Assembly: GCA_024763365.1 (NCBI GenBank)
Contig: JANTFO010000005.1
Location: 1 to 47,912 of the forward strand
Reading direction: 5' to 3'
DNA: 47,912 nt
Origin: Flavobacteriaceae bacterium
Lineage (GTDB): Bacteria; Bacteroidota; Bacteroidia; Flavobacteriales; Flavobacteriaceae
How positions within the stretch are numbered: the first letter of the stretch is position 1; each line of letters starts with the position of its first letter. The position numbers and the translations under genes are program-made. The notes under the pieces were generated by a model. That model was not told the DNA's origin and did not search any database. It saw only the letters and a list, made by a program, of their open reading frames with translations. Below are positions 27,170 to 36,936 of the stretch, piece by piece.

Positions 27170-29848
27170 ATGACTGAAAAGAATAAAATGATATCTGATG
27201 AGTTAAAGGCCATAGAGAATAAAGAATGGCTTGAATCATTGGAGTATGTACTAAGAGAACAAGGGCCGGATAGAGTTCGTGAATTATTGGAGGTTTTGGA
27301 TGTATATGCACATGAATCGGGAGTAGATCTACCGTTCACAGCAAATACACCTTATATTAATACAATCCCCACTTCGGAACAACCCACTTACCCCGGGGAA
27401 CAGGAAACGGAAAGAAGAATAAAAAGTATCATAAGATGGAATGCCATGGCTATGGTAGTGCGTGCCAACAAAGAAAACGATGGTATTGGAGGGCATATTT
27501 CTACCTATGCATCTGCGGCTACTTTATATGAAGTAGCATTTAACCATTTTTTCAAAGGAAAAGATAATAATAAACCCGGCGATGCTATTTTTTTTCAAGG
27601 TCATGCCTCTCCGGGCATATATGCCAGGGCTTTTTTAGAAGGCAGGTTATCTCTTGATCATTTGCTGAATTTTAGAAAAGAGCTAGCTGATGGTGGTGGA
27701 CTTTCTTCTTATCCACACCCATTTTTAATGCCCGACTTTTGGGAGTTTCCTACTGTTTCAATGGGGCTTGGGCCCATAATGGCTATCTATCAGGCTAGGT
27801 TTAAACGATATTTACAAGACCGTGGATTATTAGAACCAAACGATACAAAGGTTTGGGCTTTTTTAGGGGATGGAGAAACAGATGAACCAGAGGCATTGGG
27901 CGCTATTTCAATGGCCTCAAGAGAACAATTGGATAACTTGATCTTTGTAATCAATTGTAACCTTCAAAGATTGGACGGCCCCGTAAGAGGTAATAGTAAA
28001 ATCATACAAGAACTGGAAGCTAATTTCCGTGGTGCCGGCTGGAATGTGATCAAAGTGGTTTGGGGTAGCAATTGGGATTCACTTTTGGAAAAAGACGATA
28101 CCGGAAAACTACAGCAAATAATGGGTGAGTATGTTGATGGTGAATACCAAAAAGCCAGTATTGAATCAGGTAATTATGTCAGAGATCATTTCTTTGGGAA
28201 GTATCCCGAAACCAAAAAATTAGTAGAAAATCTATCCGATGAGCAGTTGGAAAAACTAAAAAGAGGTGGGCATGACCCTGTTAAAGTCTATGCAGCTTAT
28301 CACAAAGCTGTAAATCATAAAGGACAGCCAACAGTCATATTGGCCAAAACAGTGAAAGGCTACGGATTGGGAGAAGCCGGAGAAGGAAGAAATATGACCC
28401 ACGGGCAGAAAAAACTTAATGAATTCGAATTAAGACAATTTAGGTCAAGATTTGGTATACCTGTGCCGGATACAGATATAGCCAATGCTCCATTTTACAG
28501 ACCGGCGGATGATAGCCCTATTATAAAATATATGAAGGAAAGAAGGCAAGCATTAGGCGGTTATGTGCCAAGGAGGCTTGTTAATAATATTCCTTTACAA
28601 GCACCCTCGATAAGCATTTTTGATGAATTCATCAATGGTACAGAAGGAAGAGAAGTATCAACGACCATGGTATTTGTCCGTATGCTGTCAAAAATGTTGA
28701 AAGACAAAGAAATAGGTAAATTGATTGTGCCTATAGTACCGGATGAGGCAAGAACATTTGGGATGGAAGCCTTGTTTAGACAAATTGGGATTTATTCGCA
28801 TGTTGGACAATTATATGAGCCGGTGGACAGGGATAATTTGTTGTACTACAAAGAAGCCAAAGATGGTCAAATCCTAGAAGAAGGGATTACTGAAGCCGGA
28901 TCAATGTCATCATTTATTGCAGCAGGAACAGCTTATGCCACACATGGTATCAATACGATACCCTTTTTCATTTATTATTCTATGTTTGGTTTCCAACGAA
29001 TTGGTGACTTGGCTTGGGCTGCGGCCGATATGAAGACAAAAGGTTTTATGATTGGTGCTACTGCTGGTAGAACCACGCTGGCAGGTGAAGGTTTACAGCA
29101 TTTGGATGGCCAAAGCCATAATCTTGCTTATCATATACCAACTCTTAAAACCTATGATCCGGCATTTGCTTATGAATTAGCAGTTATCATTCAGGATGGT
29201 ATTTATAGAATGTATGAAAAGAATGATAATCTTTTCTATTACATAACTGTAATGAATGAAAACTATATACAACCTAAAATGCCTAAAAAGAACATCAAAG
29301 AAGGTATTTTAAAAGGAATGTATAAGTATAGAAGTTCTAAAATGAAATCTACCAAAAAAGCACACTTGATGGGTAGTGGTGCCATATTGAATGAAGCAAT
29401 AAAAGCAGCTGATATTCTAGAATCTGACTATGGTGTTACCGCAGATGTATGGAGTGTAACATCCTATAAAGAACTTCATTTAGATGCTATTGAAATAGAA
29501 AGATGGAACAAAATGAATCCTGAGAAAGAAGTTAAAACTCCTTATATTTCCAAGATTACCGAAGGCGAAAAAGGTGTATTTATTGCAGCATCCGATTACA
29601 TACAAATTATGGGTGATGCCATTTCAAAATGGATTCCTGGCAATTTTCATGCATTAGGAACTTATGGCTTCGGCAGAAGTGAGACGAGAGAATCGCTCCG
29701 CGATTTCTTTGAAGTTGATGCGAAGCACATAGCTTATTCAGCAATATTTGAATTAGTTAAGGAAGGTAGCCTCAAAGTTGATATGCTGAAAAAGGCGCAA
29801 AAAGATTTGGGGATAAATCAAAATAAAATGAATCCATTGAATTCATAA
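27170..29848 (+). CDS. aceE: Pyruvate dehydrogenase E1, homodimeric (AceE) type
   Basis: E1 decarboxylates pyruvate with thiamine diphosphate and transfers the acetyl group to the E2 lipoyl arm. The 892-residue single chain matches the homodimeric AceE family (E. coli 887). The ThDP motif GDGETDEPEALG begins at about residue 230 and ends in INCNLQRLDGPVRGN. Other AceE blocks are GHISTYASAATLYEVAFNHF, KTVKGYGLGEAGEGRNMTHG and AGRTTLAGEGLQHLDGQSHN. Most Bacteroidota that I know use a two-chain E1 (PdhA-PdhB) instead, so the AceE type is notable. aceF follows after 14 bp and lpd after that, forming a complete operon. Confidence 0.96.
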   Translation: MTEKNKMISDELKAIENKEWLESLEYVLREQGPDRVRELLEVLDVYAHESGVDLPFTANTPYINTIPTSEQPTYPGEQETERRIKSIIRWNAMAMVVRANKENDGIGGHISTYASAATLYEVAFNHFFKGKDNNKPGDAIFFQGHASPGIYARAFLEGRLSLDHLLNFRKELADGGGLSSYPHPFLMPDFWEFPTVSMGLGPIMAIYQARFKRYLQDRGLLEPNDTKVWAFLGDGETDEPEALGAISMASREQLDNLIFVINCNLQRLDGPVRGNSKIIQELEANFRGAGWNVIKVVWGSNWDSLLEKDDTGKLQQIMGEYVDGEYQKASIESGNYVRDHFFGKYPETKKLVENLSDEQLEKLKRGGHDPVKVYAAYHKAVNHKGQPTVILAKTVKGYGLGEAGEGRNMTHGQKKLNEFELRQFRSRFGIPVPDTDIANAPFYRPADDSPIIKYMKERRQALGGYVPRRLVNNIPLQAPSISIFDEFINGTEGREVSTTMVFVRMLSKMLKDKEIGKLIVPIVPDEARTFGMEALFRQIGIYSHVGQLYEPVDRDNLLYYKEAKDGQILEEGITEAGSMSSFIAAGTAYATHGINTIPFFIYYSMFGFQRIGDLAWAAADMKTKGFMIGATAGRTTLAGEGLQHLDGQSHNLAYHIPTLKTYDPAFAYELAVIIQDGIYRMYEKNDNLFYYITVMNENYIQPKMPKKNIKEGILKGMYKYRSSKMKSTKKAHLMGSGAILNEAIKAADILESDYGVTADVWSVTSYKELHLDAIEIERWNKMNPEKEVKTPYISKITEGEKGVFIAASDYIQIMGDAISKWIPGNFHALGTYGFGRSETRESLRDFFEVDAKHIAYSAIFELVKEGSLKVDMLKKAQKDLGINQNKMNPLNS

Positions 29849-29862
29849 AAACAGAGCTAAAA

Positions 29863-31224
29863 ATGAGCATAGCAATAAAACTTCCCGAATTGGGAGAAAA
29901 TATAGAATCGGCACAGGTCACTTTTGTTATGGTGAAACCGGGGGATCAGATTGAAGAGGGCCAGGTATTAATAGAAATCGAAACTGATAAAGCTTCTATT
30001 GAAGTACCTGCTGAAGAATCAGGGACTGTAAAAGAGGTATTTGCAAAAGAAGGTGACACTTTAGCTATCGGAGCCACTATAATCACTTTGGAAATTGATA
30101 GTGGAACAGCAGAAAAAAATAAGGATGACATAGCTGAAAATAAAGATACACCTAAGCCGGAAGAGGAAAAAAATGTAGCACCTGTAGAGGATAATAAAGG
30201 TGATGAACCTAAAGTAGCTGATATTGAAATACCTGAACAAGTTTCAAGAGCTTCAGATAAAATAATAAATCCGCCAAAATCAGCTCTTTACACTATGCCC
30301 GGTAAAATAGCACCTGCAGCCCCTACTACCAGGAGGTTTGCACGGCAAATAGGTGTAGATATTAATAAAGTAAAAGGTTCCGGGCCGGGCGGTCGAGTGT
30401 CCATGGACGATGTAAAAGCATATTCTAAAGCATTGCACCAACAATATAAAGAAACAGGTGGGCAAGTAGGCGGATTTGCGAATATTTTAAAAGAACCTTT
30501 ACCGGATTTTTCAAAATTTGGAGACATTCGGGTGGAAGAGATGAGCAATATCCGTAAAAAAACGGCAGAACACTTGAGTTATGCCTGGGCTACCATACCT
30601 CAGGTTACTCAGTTTGATAAAGCCGATATTACCCAGTTAGAGGTCACAAGAAAGAAATTCTCTAAAATAGCTGAAAAAGAGAGCGGAAATAAATTGACAA
30701 TTACGGCCATATTATTGAAAATTGTTGGATTGGCTTTGAAAAAATTTCCTCAGTTCAATGCGAGTATAGATATGGAGAACAAGCAGGTGATCTACAAAGA
30801 CTATTACAATATTGGCGTAGCAGTTGATACCGAAAGAGGCTTGATCGTCCCCGTAATAAAAAATGTATTGGGAAAAAGCATTTTTGAACTTTCCGATGAA
30901 TTAGCAGAAATAGCCGCAAAAGCCAGAAACAGAAAAATAGGCCTTGAGGATTTGCAAGGAGGGAATTTTTCGATCAGCAATTTGGGAGGGCTGGGAGGCA
31001 CCTCTTTTACCCCGATTGTAAATTCACCTGAAGTAGCCATACTTGGAATATCCAGAGGTGTTTTTGAACCAAGATTTGAAGCGGGGGAATTTATTCCAAA
31101 ATTGTTGCTGCCCATGTCTTTGACCTATGATCATAGGATTATCGATGGTGCAGATGCAGTAAGGTTTATTCGATGGATCGCTACAGCGCTGGAAGAGCCC
31201 TTGATGATAGCGATGAATAGTTAA
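29863..31224 (+). CDS. aceF: Pyruvate dehydrogenase E2, dihydrolipoyl acetyltransferase
   Basis: E2 carries acetyl groups to CoA and forms the core of the complex. The 453-residue protein has a single N-terminal lipoyl domain (residues ~1-77, lipoyl lysine 43 in TDKASI), a charged Lys/Glu/Asp linker (~80-140), a peripheral-subunit-binding domain (ARQIGVDINKVKGSGPGGRV, ~158-177) and the catalytic domain, with His of the HRIIDG motif at about residue 424. E. coli E2 has three lipoyl domains; one is enough and common. It lies 14 bp after aceE. Confidence 0.96.
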   Translation: MSIAIKLPELGENIESAQVTFVMVKPGDQIEEGQVLIEIETDKASIEVPAEESGTVKEVFAKEGDTLAIGATIITLEIDSGTAEKNKDDIAENKDTPKPEEEKNVAPVEDNKGDEPKVADIEIPEQVSRASDKIINPPKSALYTMPGKIAPAAPTTRRFARQIGVDINKVKGSGPGGRVSMDDVKAYSKALHQQYKETGGQVGGFANILKEPLPDFSKFGDIRVEEMSNIRKKTAEHLSYAWATIPQVTQFDKADITQLEVTRKKFSKIAEKESGNKLTITAILLKIVGLALKKFPQFNASIDMENKQVIYKDYYNIGVAVDTERGLIVPVIKNVLGKSIFELSDELAEIAAKARNRKIGLEDLQGGNFSISNLGGLGGTSFTPIVNSPEVAILGISRGVFEPRFEAGEFIPKLLLPMSLTYDHRIIDGADAVRFIRWIATALEEPLMIAMNS

Positions 31225-31264
31225 TAATTCAAAGAACTGAAACTTAGATATAAAACATTAGAAT

Positions 31265-32674
31265 ATGTCTGAAATTAAAGAGTTGGTGATTATAGGTGCT
31301 GGACCGGGAGGTTATACTGCGGCATTTTTAGCAGCGGATAAAGGGATGGATGTCACACTTATAGAACCAAGAGATAACCCCGGAGGTGTTTGTTTATATG
31401 AAGGTTGTATTCCTTCCAAAGCACTGTTGCATGTAGCTAAATTATTAGAAGAGACAAAACATGCATCAGATTGGGGAATCCATTTTTCAAAACCTGAAAT
31501 AGACCTGGATAAATTACGGGAATTCAAGAATTCGGTTATAGGAAAGTTGACAGGAGGAACAGGACAATTAGTTAAACAACGCAAAATAAATTATATACAA
31601 GGCAGGGCAAAATTTATAGATTCTAATACACTTTTGATTGAAAAAAACGATGGATCAACAGCGCATTTAAGCTTTAAAAATGCAATTTTGGCTACAGGCT
31701 CTGAAATAGTTAGAATACCTGGCCTATGGATTGATTCAGATAAAATGATAGATTCTACCGGAGCATTGGAACTCAAAGATATTCCGGAAAGCATGTTGGT
31801 GATCGGTGGTGGGATTATTGGCTTGGAGATGGCCAATGTGTATAGTGCGTTAGGTACAAAAGTAAGTATGGTAGAAATGATGCCTCAATTAATTCCAGGA
31901 GCTGATAAAGATTTGGTAAATGTGTTGAGCAGAAGCCTCAAGCCAAGATTGGATGATATAATGCTCAATACCCAGGTGAAAAGCATTGTTGAAACAAATA
32001 AGGGCTTAAAAGTCAAATTTGAAGGTAAAAAGACCGGAGAAGAAGTGTATGATAAGGTACTAATGGCTGTAGGTAGAAAGCCGACCACATCTGGATTAGG
32101 TCTTGAAAATACAGGTGTTAAGACAGATGAGAAAGGCTTTATAGTGGTAGATGAAAGATTAGAAACCCCAGATTCAGGTATTTATGCTATTGGTGATATA
32201 GTAGGGAACCCAATGCTGGCTCATAAAGCATCAGCTGAGGCAAAAGTAGCCGTGAATGCTATTTTTGGGGAAAAAATAGCTTTCGAACCGGCAGCTATTC
32301 CTTCAGTAGTGTATACGGATCCTGAATTAGCCTGGGTAGGTATGACAGAAAGTACGGCTATTGAGGAAGGCATATCAGTGGAAATCCAAAAATTTACATG
32401 GGTGGCCAGCGGCAGGGCCGTAACTATGGATCGAAAAGATGGCTTGACAAAAGTTCTAGCCGACCCTCAAACTAGAAGAATACTAGGGATTGGTATTGTA
32501 GGTCCGGGAGCGGGAGAGATGATAGCAGAAGCTACCTTAGCTGTCGAAATGGCCGCTACCATTGATGATGTAGCATTAACGATTCATGCTCATCCTACAC
32601 TTTCAGAAACTTTGATGGAAACAGCAGAAATGTTCCATGGGGAGAGTACCCATATTTATAAGCCTAAGAAATAA
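31265..32674 (+). CDS. lpd: Dihydrolipoamide dehydrogenase (E3)
   Basis: E3 reoxidises the lipoyl arm using FAD and NAD+. The 469-residue protein has the FAD-binding GAGPGGYTAA at ~11-20, the redox-active cysteine pair Cys43 and Cys48 in GVCLYEGCIPSK, the NAD-binding GGGIIGLEMANVYSALG near residue 180, and the C-terminal active-site His/Glu in HAHPTLSETLMETAE. Complete and of normal length. It is 40 bp after aceF. The three genes give a full pyruvate dehydrogenase complex; this E3 could also serve 2-oxoglutarate dehydrogenase. Confidence 0.97.
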   Translation: MSEIKELVIIGAGPGGYTAAFLAADKGMDVTLIEPRDNPGGVCLYEGCIPSKALLHVAKLLEETKHASDWGIHFSKPEIDLDKLREFKNSVIGKLTGGTGQLVKQRKINYIQGRAKFIDSNTLLIEKNDGSTAHLSFKNAILATGSEIVRIPGLWIDSDKMIDSTGALELKDIPESMLVIGGGIIGLEMANVYSALGTKVSMVEMMPQLIPGADKDLVNVLSRSLKPRLDDIMLNTQVKSIVETNKGLKVKFEGKKTGEEVYDKVLMAVGRKPTTSGLGLENTGVKTDEKGFIVVDERLETPDSGIYAIGDIVGNPMLAHKASAEAKVAVNAIFGEKIAFEPAAIPSVVYTDPELAWVGMTESTAIEEGISVEIQKFTWVASGRAVTMDRKDGLTKVLADPQTRRILGIGIVGPGAGEMIAEATLAVEMAATIDDVALTIHAHPTLSETLMETAEMFHGESTHIYKPKK

Positions 32675-32693
32675 TCGGAGAAAAAATTTACGA

Positions 32694-32726
32694 TTTCTGA
32701 TCTATTCGTTATTTCTGCTCTATACG
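32694..32726. repeat. Short imperfect direct repeat between lpd and recQ
   Basis: TTTCTGATCTATTCG (32694-32708) is followed 18 bp later by TTTCTGCTCTATACG (32712-32726), two mismatches. It lies in the 99-bp convergent gap where no clear terminator was found. Confidence 0.35.
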
Positions 32727-32773
32727 AAACAACGGGTATGGAGTTTGTAATTTGGAAATTTTTTTTGTGATTT

Positions 32774-34975
32774 TTATAATGCTACCTTACTCAAAAACTT
32801 AATACGCATTAACCGTAATTCTTCTTCTTCATAATCTCCTTCAAATTCATCGAAGGCAACGGATATTTTATCAGTTTCTGACTCCATGAAGTAATCAAAT
32901 ATCTCTTCTTGTTGTTCTTCATCTAATAAATCATCCAAGGCATAATCAATATTGAGTTTGGTCCCGGAATAAACGATACGCTGCATTTCATCAATCAACT
33001 CTTCAAGATTTAGTCCTTTGGATTTGCCTATGTCTTCTAGTGGAATTTTACGGTCCGTATTTTGAATGATAAAGAGTTTTAGTGAAGAATTTACCCCCGT
33101 ACTTTTGACTACCAGATCATCCGGCCTAATGATATCGTTTTCTTCAACATAATCTGCTATTAAACTAACAAATTCTTGCCCGTATTTTTGGGCTTTTCCT
33201 TCACCCACCCCAAATACATTAGTCAATTCATCAAGATTTACAGGATATTTTAACACCATGTCTTCCAAAGAGGATTCCTGAAATACAGCATAAGGTGGAA
33301 CCCCGTGTTTTTTAGCGACTCTTTTCTGAAGGTCTTTCAGCATTTTGAGTAATTTTTCATCTGCGGCACCTTTACTTGCCCCCCCTGAATTTGTTATTAT
33401 ATCAGAATCGTTACCGGTTTCATAGACATGATCTTCAGTCATCATAAATGACGTTGGTTTTTTGATAAACGCCCGCCCCAAATCCGTAAGTTTAAAAACA
33501 CCATATTGTTCTATTTCTTTACGTATGTAGCCTGCTACCATTAGTTGTCTGATCAATGACATCCAGTAAACCTCACTTTTGTCACTACCTTTTCCGAAAA
33601 ATTCTTGTTGGTGGGTTTTATGAGATTTGAGCATGGCATTGGCATGACCTACTAAGGTTTTAACTAGGTCTTTGGCCTTATAATGCTCATGTGTATCTCT
33701 AATGACTTCAAGCAGCAATTTTACCTGTTCTTTGGCTTCGTGTTTGGGTTTTGGATTTCGGACATTATCATCCATATCGGCACCCAGACCAGTTTTTTCA
33801 TCAAATTCCTCACCAAAATAGTGCAATAGATATTTTCTACGGCTCATAGATGTCTCTGCATAACCTATCACATCTTGTAAAAGTGCATGGCCTATTTCTT
33901 GTTCAGCTACGGGTTTTCCCGAAAGGAATTTTTCCAGTTTTTCGATATCGTCATAAGAGTAGTATGCCAAACAATAACCTTCACCACCGTCACGACCGGC
34001 ACGACCTGTCTCTTGATAATAACTTTCTAGACTTTTGGGAATATCGTGGTGTATTACGAAACGAACATCCGGTTTGTCTATACCCATTCCAAAAGCAATA
34101 GTAGCCACTATCACGTCTACTTCTTCCATCAGGAACATATCTTGGTGATTGGCGCGCGTCTTGGCATCCAAGCCGGCATGATAGGGTAGGGCTTTGATAT
34201 TATTGACTTGCAATACTTGTGCTATTTCTTCAACTTTCTTACGACTCAAACAATAAATTATTCCGGACTTACCTGGATATTGCTTTACAAATCGGATAAT
34301 GTCTTTTTGAATTTCTTTTGTCTTGGGTCGTACGTCATAAAATAAATTAGGTCGGTTAAAAGATGCTTTAAAAGTTCGCGCATTCGACATACGCAAAGTT
34401 TTCAAAATATCTTCTTGTACTTTTTCAGTTGCAGTAGCTGTTAATCCGATAATAGGTACATCATCAATTGTGTTGATGATATTACGTAAATTACGATATT
34501 CAGGCCTAAAATCATGACCCCACTCCGAGATACAGTGTGCTTCATCTACGGCTACGAATGATATGTTCTGGGTTTGTAAAAATTCAGTATATTCTTTTTT
34601 AGCCAAAGATTCCGGAGCTACATAAAGGAGTTTAGTAATGCCATTTTCTATATCGCTCATTACTTGTCTTACCTGAGTTTTATTTAAAGAAGAATTCAAT
34701 ACATGCGCCACACCATTTGATTCAGAGACTCCTCTAATGGCATCTACTTGATTTTTCATCAAGGCGATAAGTGGCGAGACGACAATAGCAGTTCCTTTTT
34801 TTAACAAAGCCGGTAGTTGGTAGCATAGTGATTTACCGCCACCTGTTGGCATGATCACAAAGGTATTTTTACCCTCCATGACACTATAAATCACTTCCTC
34901 TTGTAAACCAATAAAGTTTTCGAAACCAAAATATTTTTTTAAGGCGTCCTTTAAATTATAATCATTGTGCTGCAT
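32774..34975 (-). CDS. recQ: ATP-dependent DNA helicase RecQ
   Basis: RecQ unwinds DNA 3' to 5' in recombination and fork repair. I choose ATG 34975 (733 residues); an open frame extends further upstream, but its first 33 residues are atypical and reach into the divergent promoter region. Visible: Walker A PTGGGKSLCYQ at residues ~44-53, DEAH motif, helicase motifs VDVIVATIAFGMGIDKPDVR and QETGRAGRDG, an RQC region and an HRDC domain (LLKMLKDLQKRVAKKHGVPP). Length and the acidic C-terminus (ending IKFLSKVAL) match flavobacterial RecQ. Confidence 0.95.
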   Translation of the reverse strand: MQHNDYNLKDALKKYFGFENFIGLQEEVIYSVMEGKNTFVIMPTGGGKSLCYQLPALLKKGTAIVVSPLIALMKNQVDAIRGVSESNGVAHVLNSSLNKTQVRQVMSDIENGITKLLYVAPESLAKKEYTEFLQTQNISFVAVDEAHCISEWGHDFRPEYRNLRNIINTIDDVPIIGLTATATEKVQEDILKTLRMSNARTFKASFNRPNLFYDVRPKTKEIQKDIIRFVKQYPGKSGIIYCLSRKKVEEIAQVLQVNNIKALPYHAGLDAKTRANHQDMFLMEEVDVIVATIAFGMGIDKPDVRFVIHHDIPKSLESYYQETGRAGRDGGEGYCLAYYSYDDIEKLEKFLSGKPVAEQEIGHALLQDVIGYAETSMSRRKYLLHYFGEEFDEKTGLGADMDDNVRNPKPKHEAKEQVKLLLEVIRDTHEHYKAKDLVKTLVGHANAMLKSHKTHQQEFFGKGSDKSEVYWMSLIRQLMVAGYIRKEIEQYGVFKLTDLGRAFIKKPTSFMMTEDHVYETGNDSDIITNSGGASKGAADEKLLKMLKDLQKRVAKKHGVPPYAVFQESSLEDMVLKYPVNLDELTNVFGVGEGKAQKYGQEFVSLIADYVEENDIIRPDDLVVKSTGVNSSLKLFIIQNTDRKIPLEDIGKSKGLNLEELIDEMQRIVYSGTKLNIDYALDDLLDEEQQEEIFDYFMESETDKISVAFDEFEGDYEEEELRLMRIKFLSKVAL

Positions 34976-35000
34976 GGTAATTCGTATCAAATATTTTGAA

Positions 35001-35026
35001 TACTTTTGTGCTACCTTTTTAGGTAG
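35001..35026 (+). promoter_or_regulatory. Promoter-like -7 box and hairpin in the recQ-kdsD gap
   Basis: TACTTTTG at 35001-35008 matches TAnnTTTG on the plus strand. It is followed by the perfect hairpin CTACCT/AGGTAG (35011-35016 and 35021-35026). It could start a roughly 95-nt leader for kdsD; no -33 TTG is visible at the right distance. Confidence 0.35.
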
Positions 35027-35086
35027 TGGACTTAAAGTAACGAATTTAATAAAAAAAATTAAGTTTATTAGCATTGAATTAATTTC

Positions 35087-35100
35087 GTTTACAAGTAAAC
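35087..35100. promoter_or_regulatory. 14-bp palindrome just before kdsD
   Basis: GTTTAC and GTAAAC are exact inverses around AA, ending 9 bp before the kdsD ATG. It could be an operator or a small leader hairpin. Confidence 0.35.
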
Positions 35101-35109
35101 AATATTAGG

Positions 35110-36075
35110 ATGAGTAAAAAAGTAAATAGTATAGCTATTGCCAGAAGAACCTTAATTGCCGAAAGCAAAGCGATTGCTGCATTGGAACAATATTTAACGG
35201 AAGATTTTAACGATGTAGTTGAGACTATTTATCAGTCCAAGGGACGCTTGATTATTACTGGTATTGGTAAAAGTGCCAACATCGCTACAAAGATAGTGGC
35301 CACTTTTAATTCTACAGGTACACCGGCTGTTTTTATGCATGCTGCCGATGCCATTCATGGAGACTTGGGTACTATTTTACAGGACGATATCGTACTTTGC
35401 TTATCTAAAAGTGGTAATACACCGGAGATAAAAGTATTGATACCTTTAATAAAGAATTCCGGAAATAAGATTATTGCCCTCTGTGGAAATCCAGAATCTT
35501 ACTTGGTTGCTCAATCAGATTTTTATATTAATTCTTATGTCAAAGAAGAGGCCTGTCCTAACAATTTGGCACCTACCACCAGTACTACAGCACAGTTAGT
35601 TCTAGGGGATGCTTTGGCTATTAGTTTATTAGAGAAAAGAGGCTTTAATGCCAAAGATTTTGCCAAGTATCACCCAGGAGGTTCATTGGGAAAGAGATTA
35701 TATTTACGCGTGAGAGATTTGATGATCAAGAATCAAAAACCTTTGGTTAAACAGACAGATTATATCAAGGATGTAATACTTGAAATCTCCTCTAAAAGGT
35801 TGGGAACCACTGCTGTGACAGATGGTAAATCTATTGTAGGTATTATTACAGATGGTGATTTACGTCGTATGTTAGAATCATATAAAAATATTGAAAGTTT
35901 AACAGCCAAAGATATTATGAGTAGTAATCCTAAGACTATTGTGGAGGATGCATTGGCTGTAGATGCTTTAGATAATATGCGTCATCATAATATTACACAA
36001 TTATTGGTTGTTTCAGGTGATGATTATTTAGGGGTAATACATTTGCATGATTTGTTAAATGAAGGGATTTACTAA
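35110..36075 (+). CDS. kdsD: KpsF/KdsD-type arabinose-5-phosphate isomerase
   Basis: Converts ribulose-5-phosphate to arabinose-5-phosphate, the first step to Kdo for lipopolysaccharide. The 321-residue protein has an N-terminal SIS sugar-isomerase domain (GIGKSANIATKIVATFNSTG at ~54-73; LSKSGNTPEI) and the AGDALAI-type CBS linker, then two CBS domains (residues ~205-320, DLMIKNQKPLV and TAKDIMSSNPKTI). Length and domain order match KdsD/KpsF (~325). It is followed after 3 bp by tatC, so the two are an operon, although the functions are separate. Confidence 0.93.
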   Translation: MSKKVNSIAIARRTLIAESKAIAALEQYLTEDFNDVVETIYQSKGRLIITGIGKSANIATKIVATFNSTGTPAVFMHAADAIHGDLGTILQDDIVLCLSKSGNTPEIKVLIPLIKNSGNKIIALCGNPESYLVAQSDFYINSYVKEEACPNNLAPTTSTTAQLVLGDALAISLLEKRGFNAKDFAKYHPGGSLGKRLYLRVRDLMIKNQKPLVKQTDYIKDVILEISSKRLGTTAVTDGKSIVGIITDGDLRRMLESYKNIESLTAKDIMSSNPKTIVEDALAVDALDNMRHHNITQLLVVSGDDYLGVIHLHDLLNEGIY

Positions 36076-36078
36076 AAG

Positions 36079-36936
36079 ATGAGAAAAAAAATTGAAAGCA
36101 AGCATAAAAGTGATATGTCCTTTTTGGACCACTTAGAAGAATTACGTTGGCATTTGATCCGTTCTTCTGCTGCTGTTCTTATTTTAGCTGTTATTGCTTT
36201 TTTATTTAAGAATATCATCTTTGATAAAATCCTGCTGGCTCCAACAAAGTTAGATTTTTTCACCTATAGGGCACTTTGTAATATCAGTAAAGTATTCTCT
36301 CCTAAGGGAATCTGTATAGAAGAACTCCCTTTTACCTTACAAAGTTTGGGTATGTCGGAACAGTTTTCTATTCATATTTGGGTATCGATAGTAGCTGGAA
36401 TCATCATAGCTTTTCCTTATATCATTTGGGAATTCTGGAAGTTTATTAGTCCCGGCTTATATCGAAAAGAGCGCAAATATGCGGTCTCTTTTATTTTGGT
36501 TTCTTCCTTTTTGTTTTTTATGGGTGTGTTATTTGGGTATTATGTAATCACACCTTTATCGGTCAATTTTTTGGGAAACTATTCCGTGAGTGATATTGTG
36601 AATAGGAATTTTAAAATAGGTTCCTATATTTCCATAATTAAATCTTCCGTTTTGGCCTCCGGATTGATGTTTGAACTGCCGGTTATCATCTACTTTTTAG
36701 CTAAAATGGGCTTGGTTACTCCTGACTTTTTAAAAAAATACCGTAAACATGCCATTGTGGTGGTATTGATCTTAGCGGCTGTCGTAACCCCACCGGATGT
36801 GATCAGCCAGATCATTGTTTCCATCCCTATCGTAATACTTTATGAGGTGAGTATTATTATTGCAAAATATGTTTACAAAAGGCAAGAAAAAGAAGCAGAA
36901 GCTATCAAGAATAAATCTTATCCAAAAAAGAAGTAG
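36079..36936 (+). CDS. tatC: Sec-independent protein translocase TatC
   Basis: TatC recognises twin-arginine signal peptides at the inner membrane. The 285-residue protein has six membrane segments, and the motifs FLDHLEELRWHLIRS (residues ~14-28) and PYIIWEFWKFISPGLYRKER are typical. A positively charged tail follows the last helix. No tatA gene lies beside it. Its last 19 bp overlap the 3' end of the convergent membrane-protein gene on the minus strand. Confidence 0.95.
   Translation: MRKKIESKHKSDMSFLDHLEELRWHLIRSSAAVLILAVIAFLFKNIIFDKILLAPTKLDFFTYRALCNISKVFSPKGICIEELPFTLQSLGMSEQFSIHIWVSIVAGIIIAFPYIIWEFWKFISPGLYRKERKYAVSFILVSSFLFFMGVLFGYYVITPLSVNFLGNYSVSDIVNRNFKIGSYISIIKSSVLASGLMFELPVIIYFLAKMGLVTPDFLKKYRKHAIVVVLILAAVVTPPDVISQIIVSIPIVILYEVSIIIAKYVYKRQEKEAEAIKNKSYPKKK

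Noticed and set aside
34976-35074. N-terminal extension of recQ
   Set aside because: It would reach into the divergent kdsD promoter region with a non-family sequence; ATG 34975 gives the expected N-terminus.
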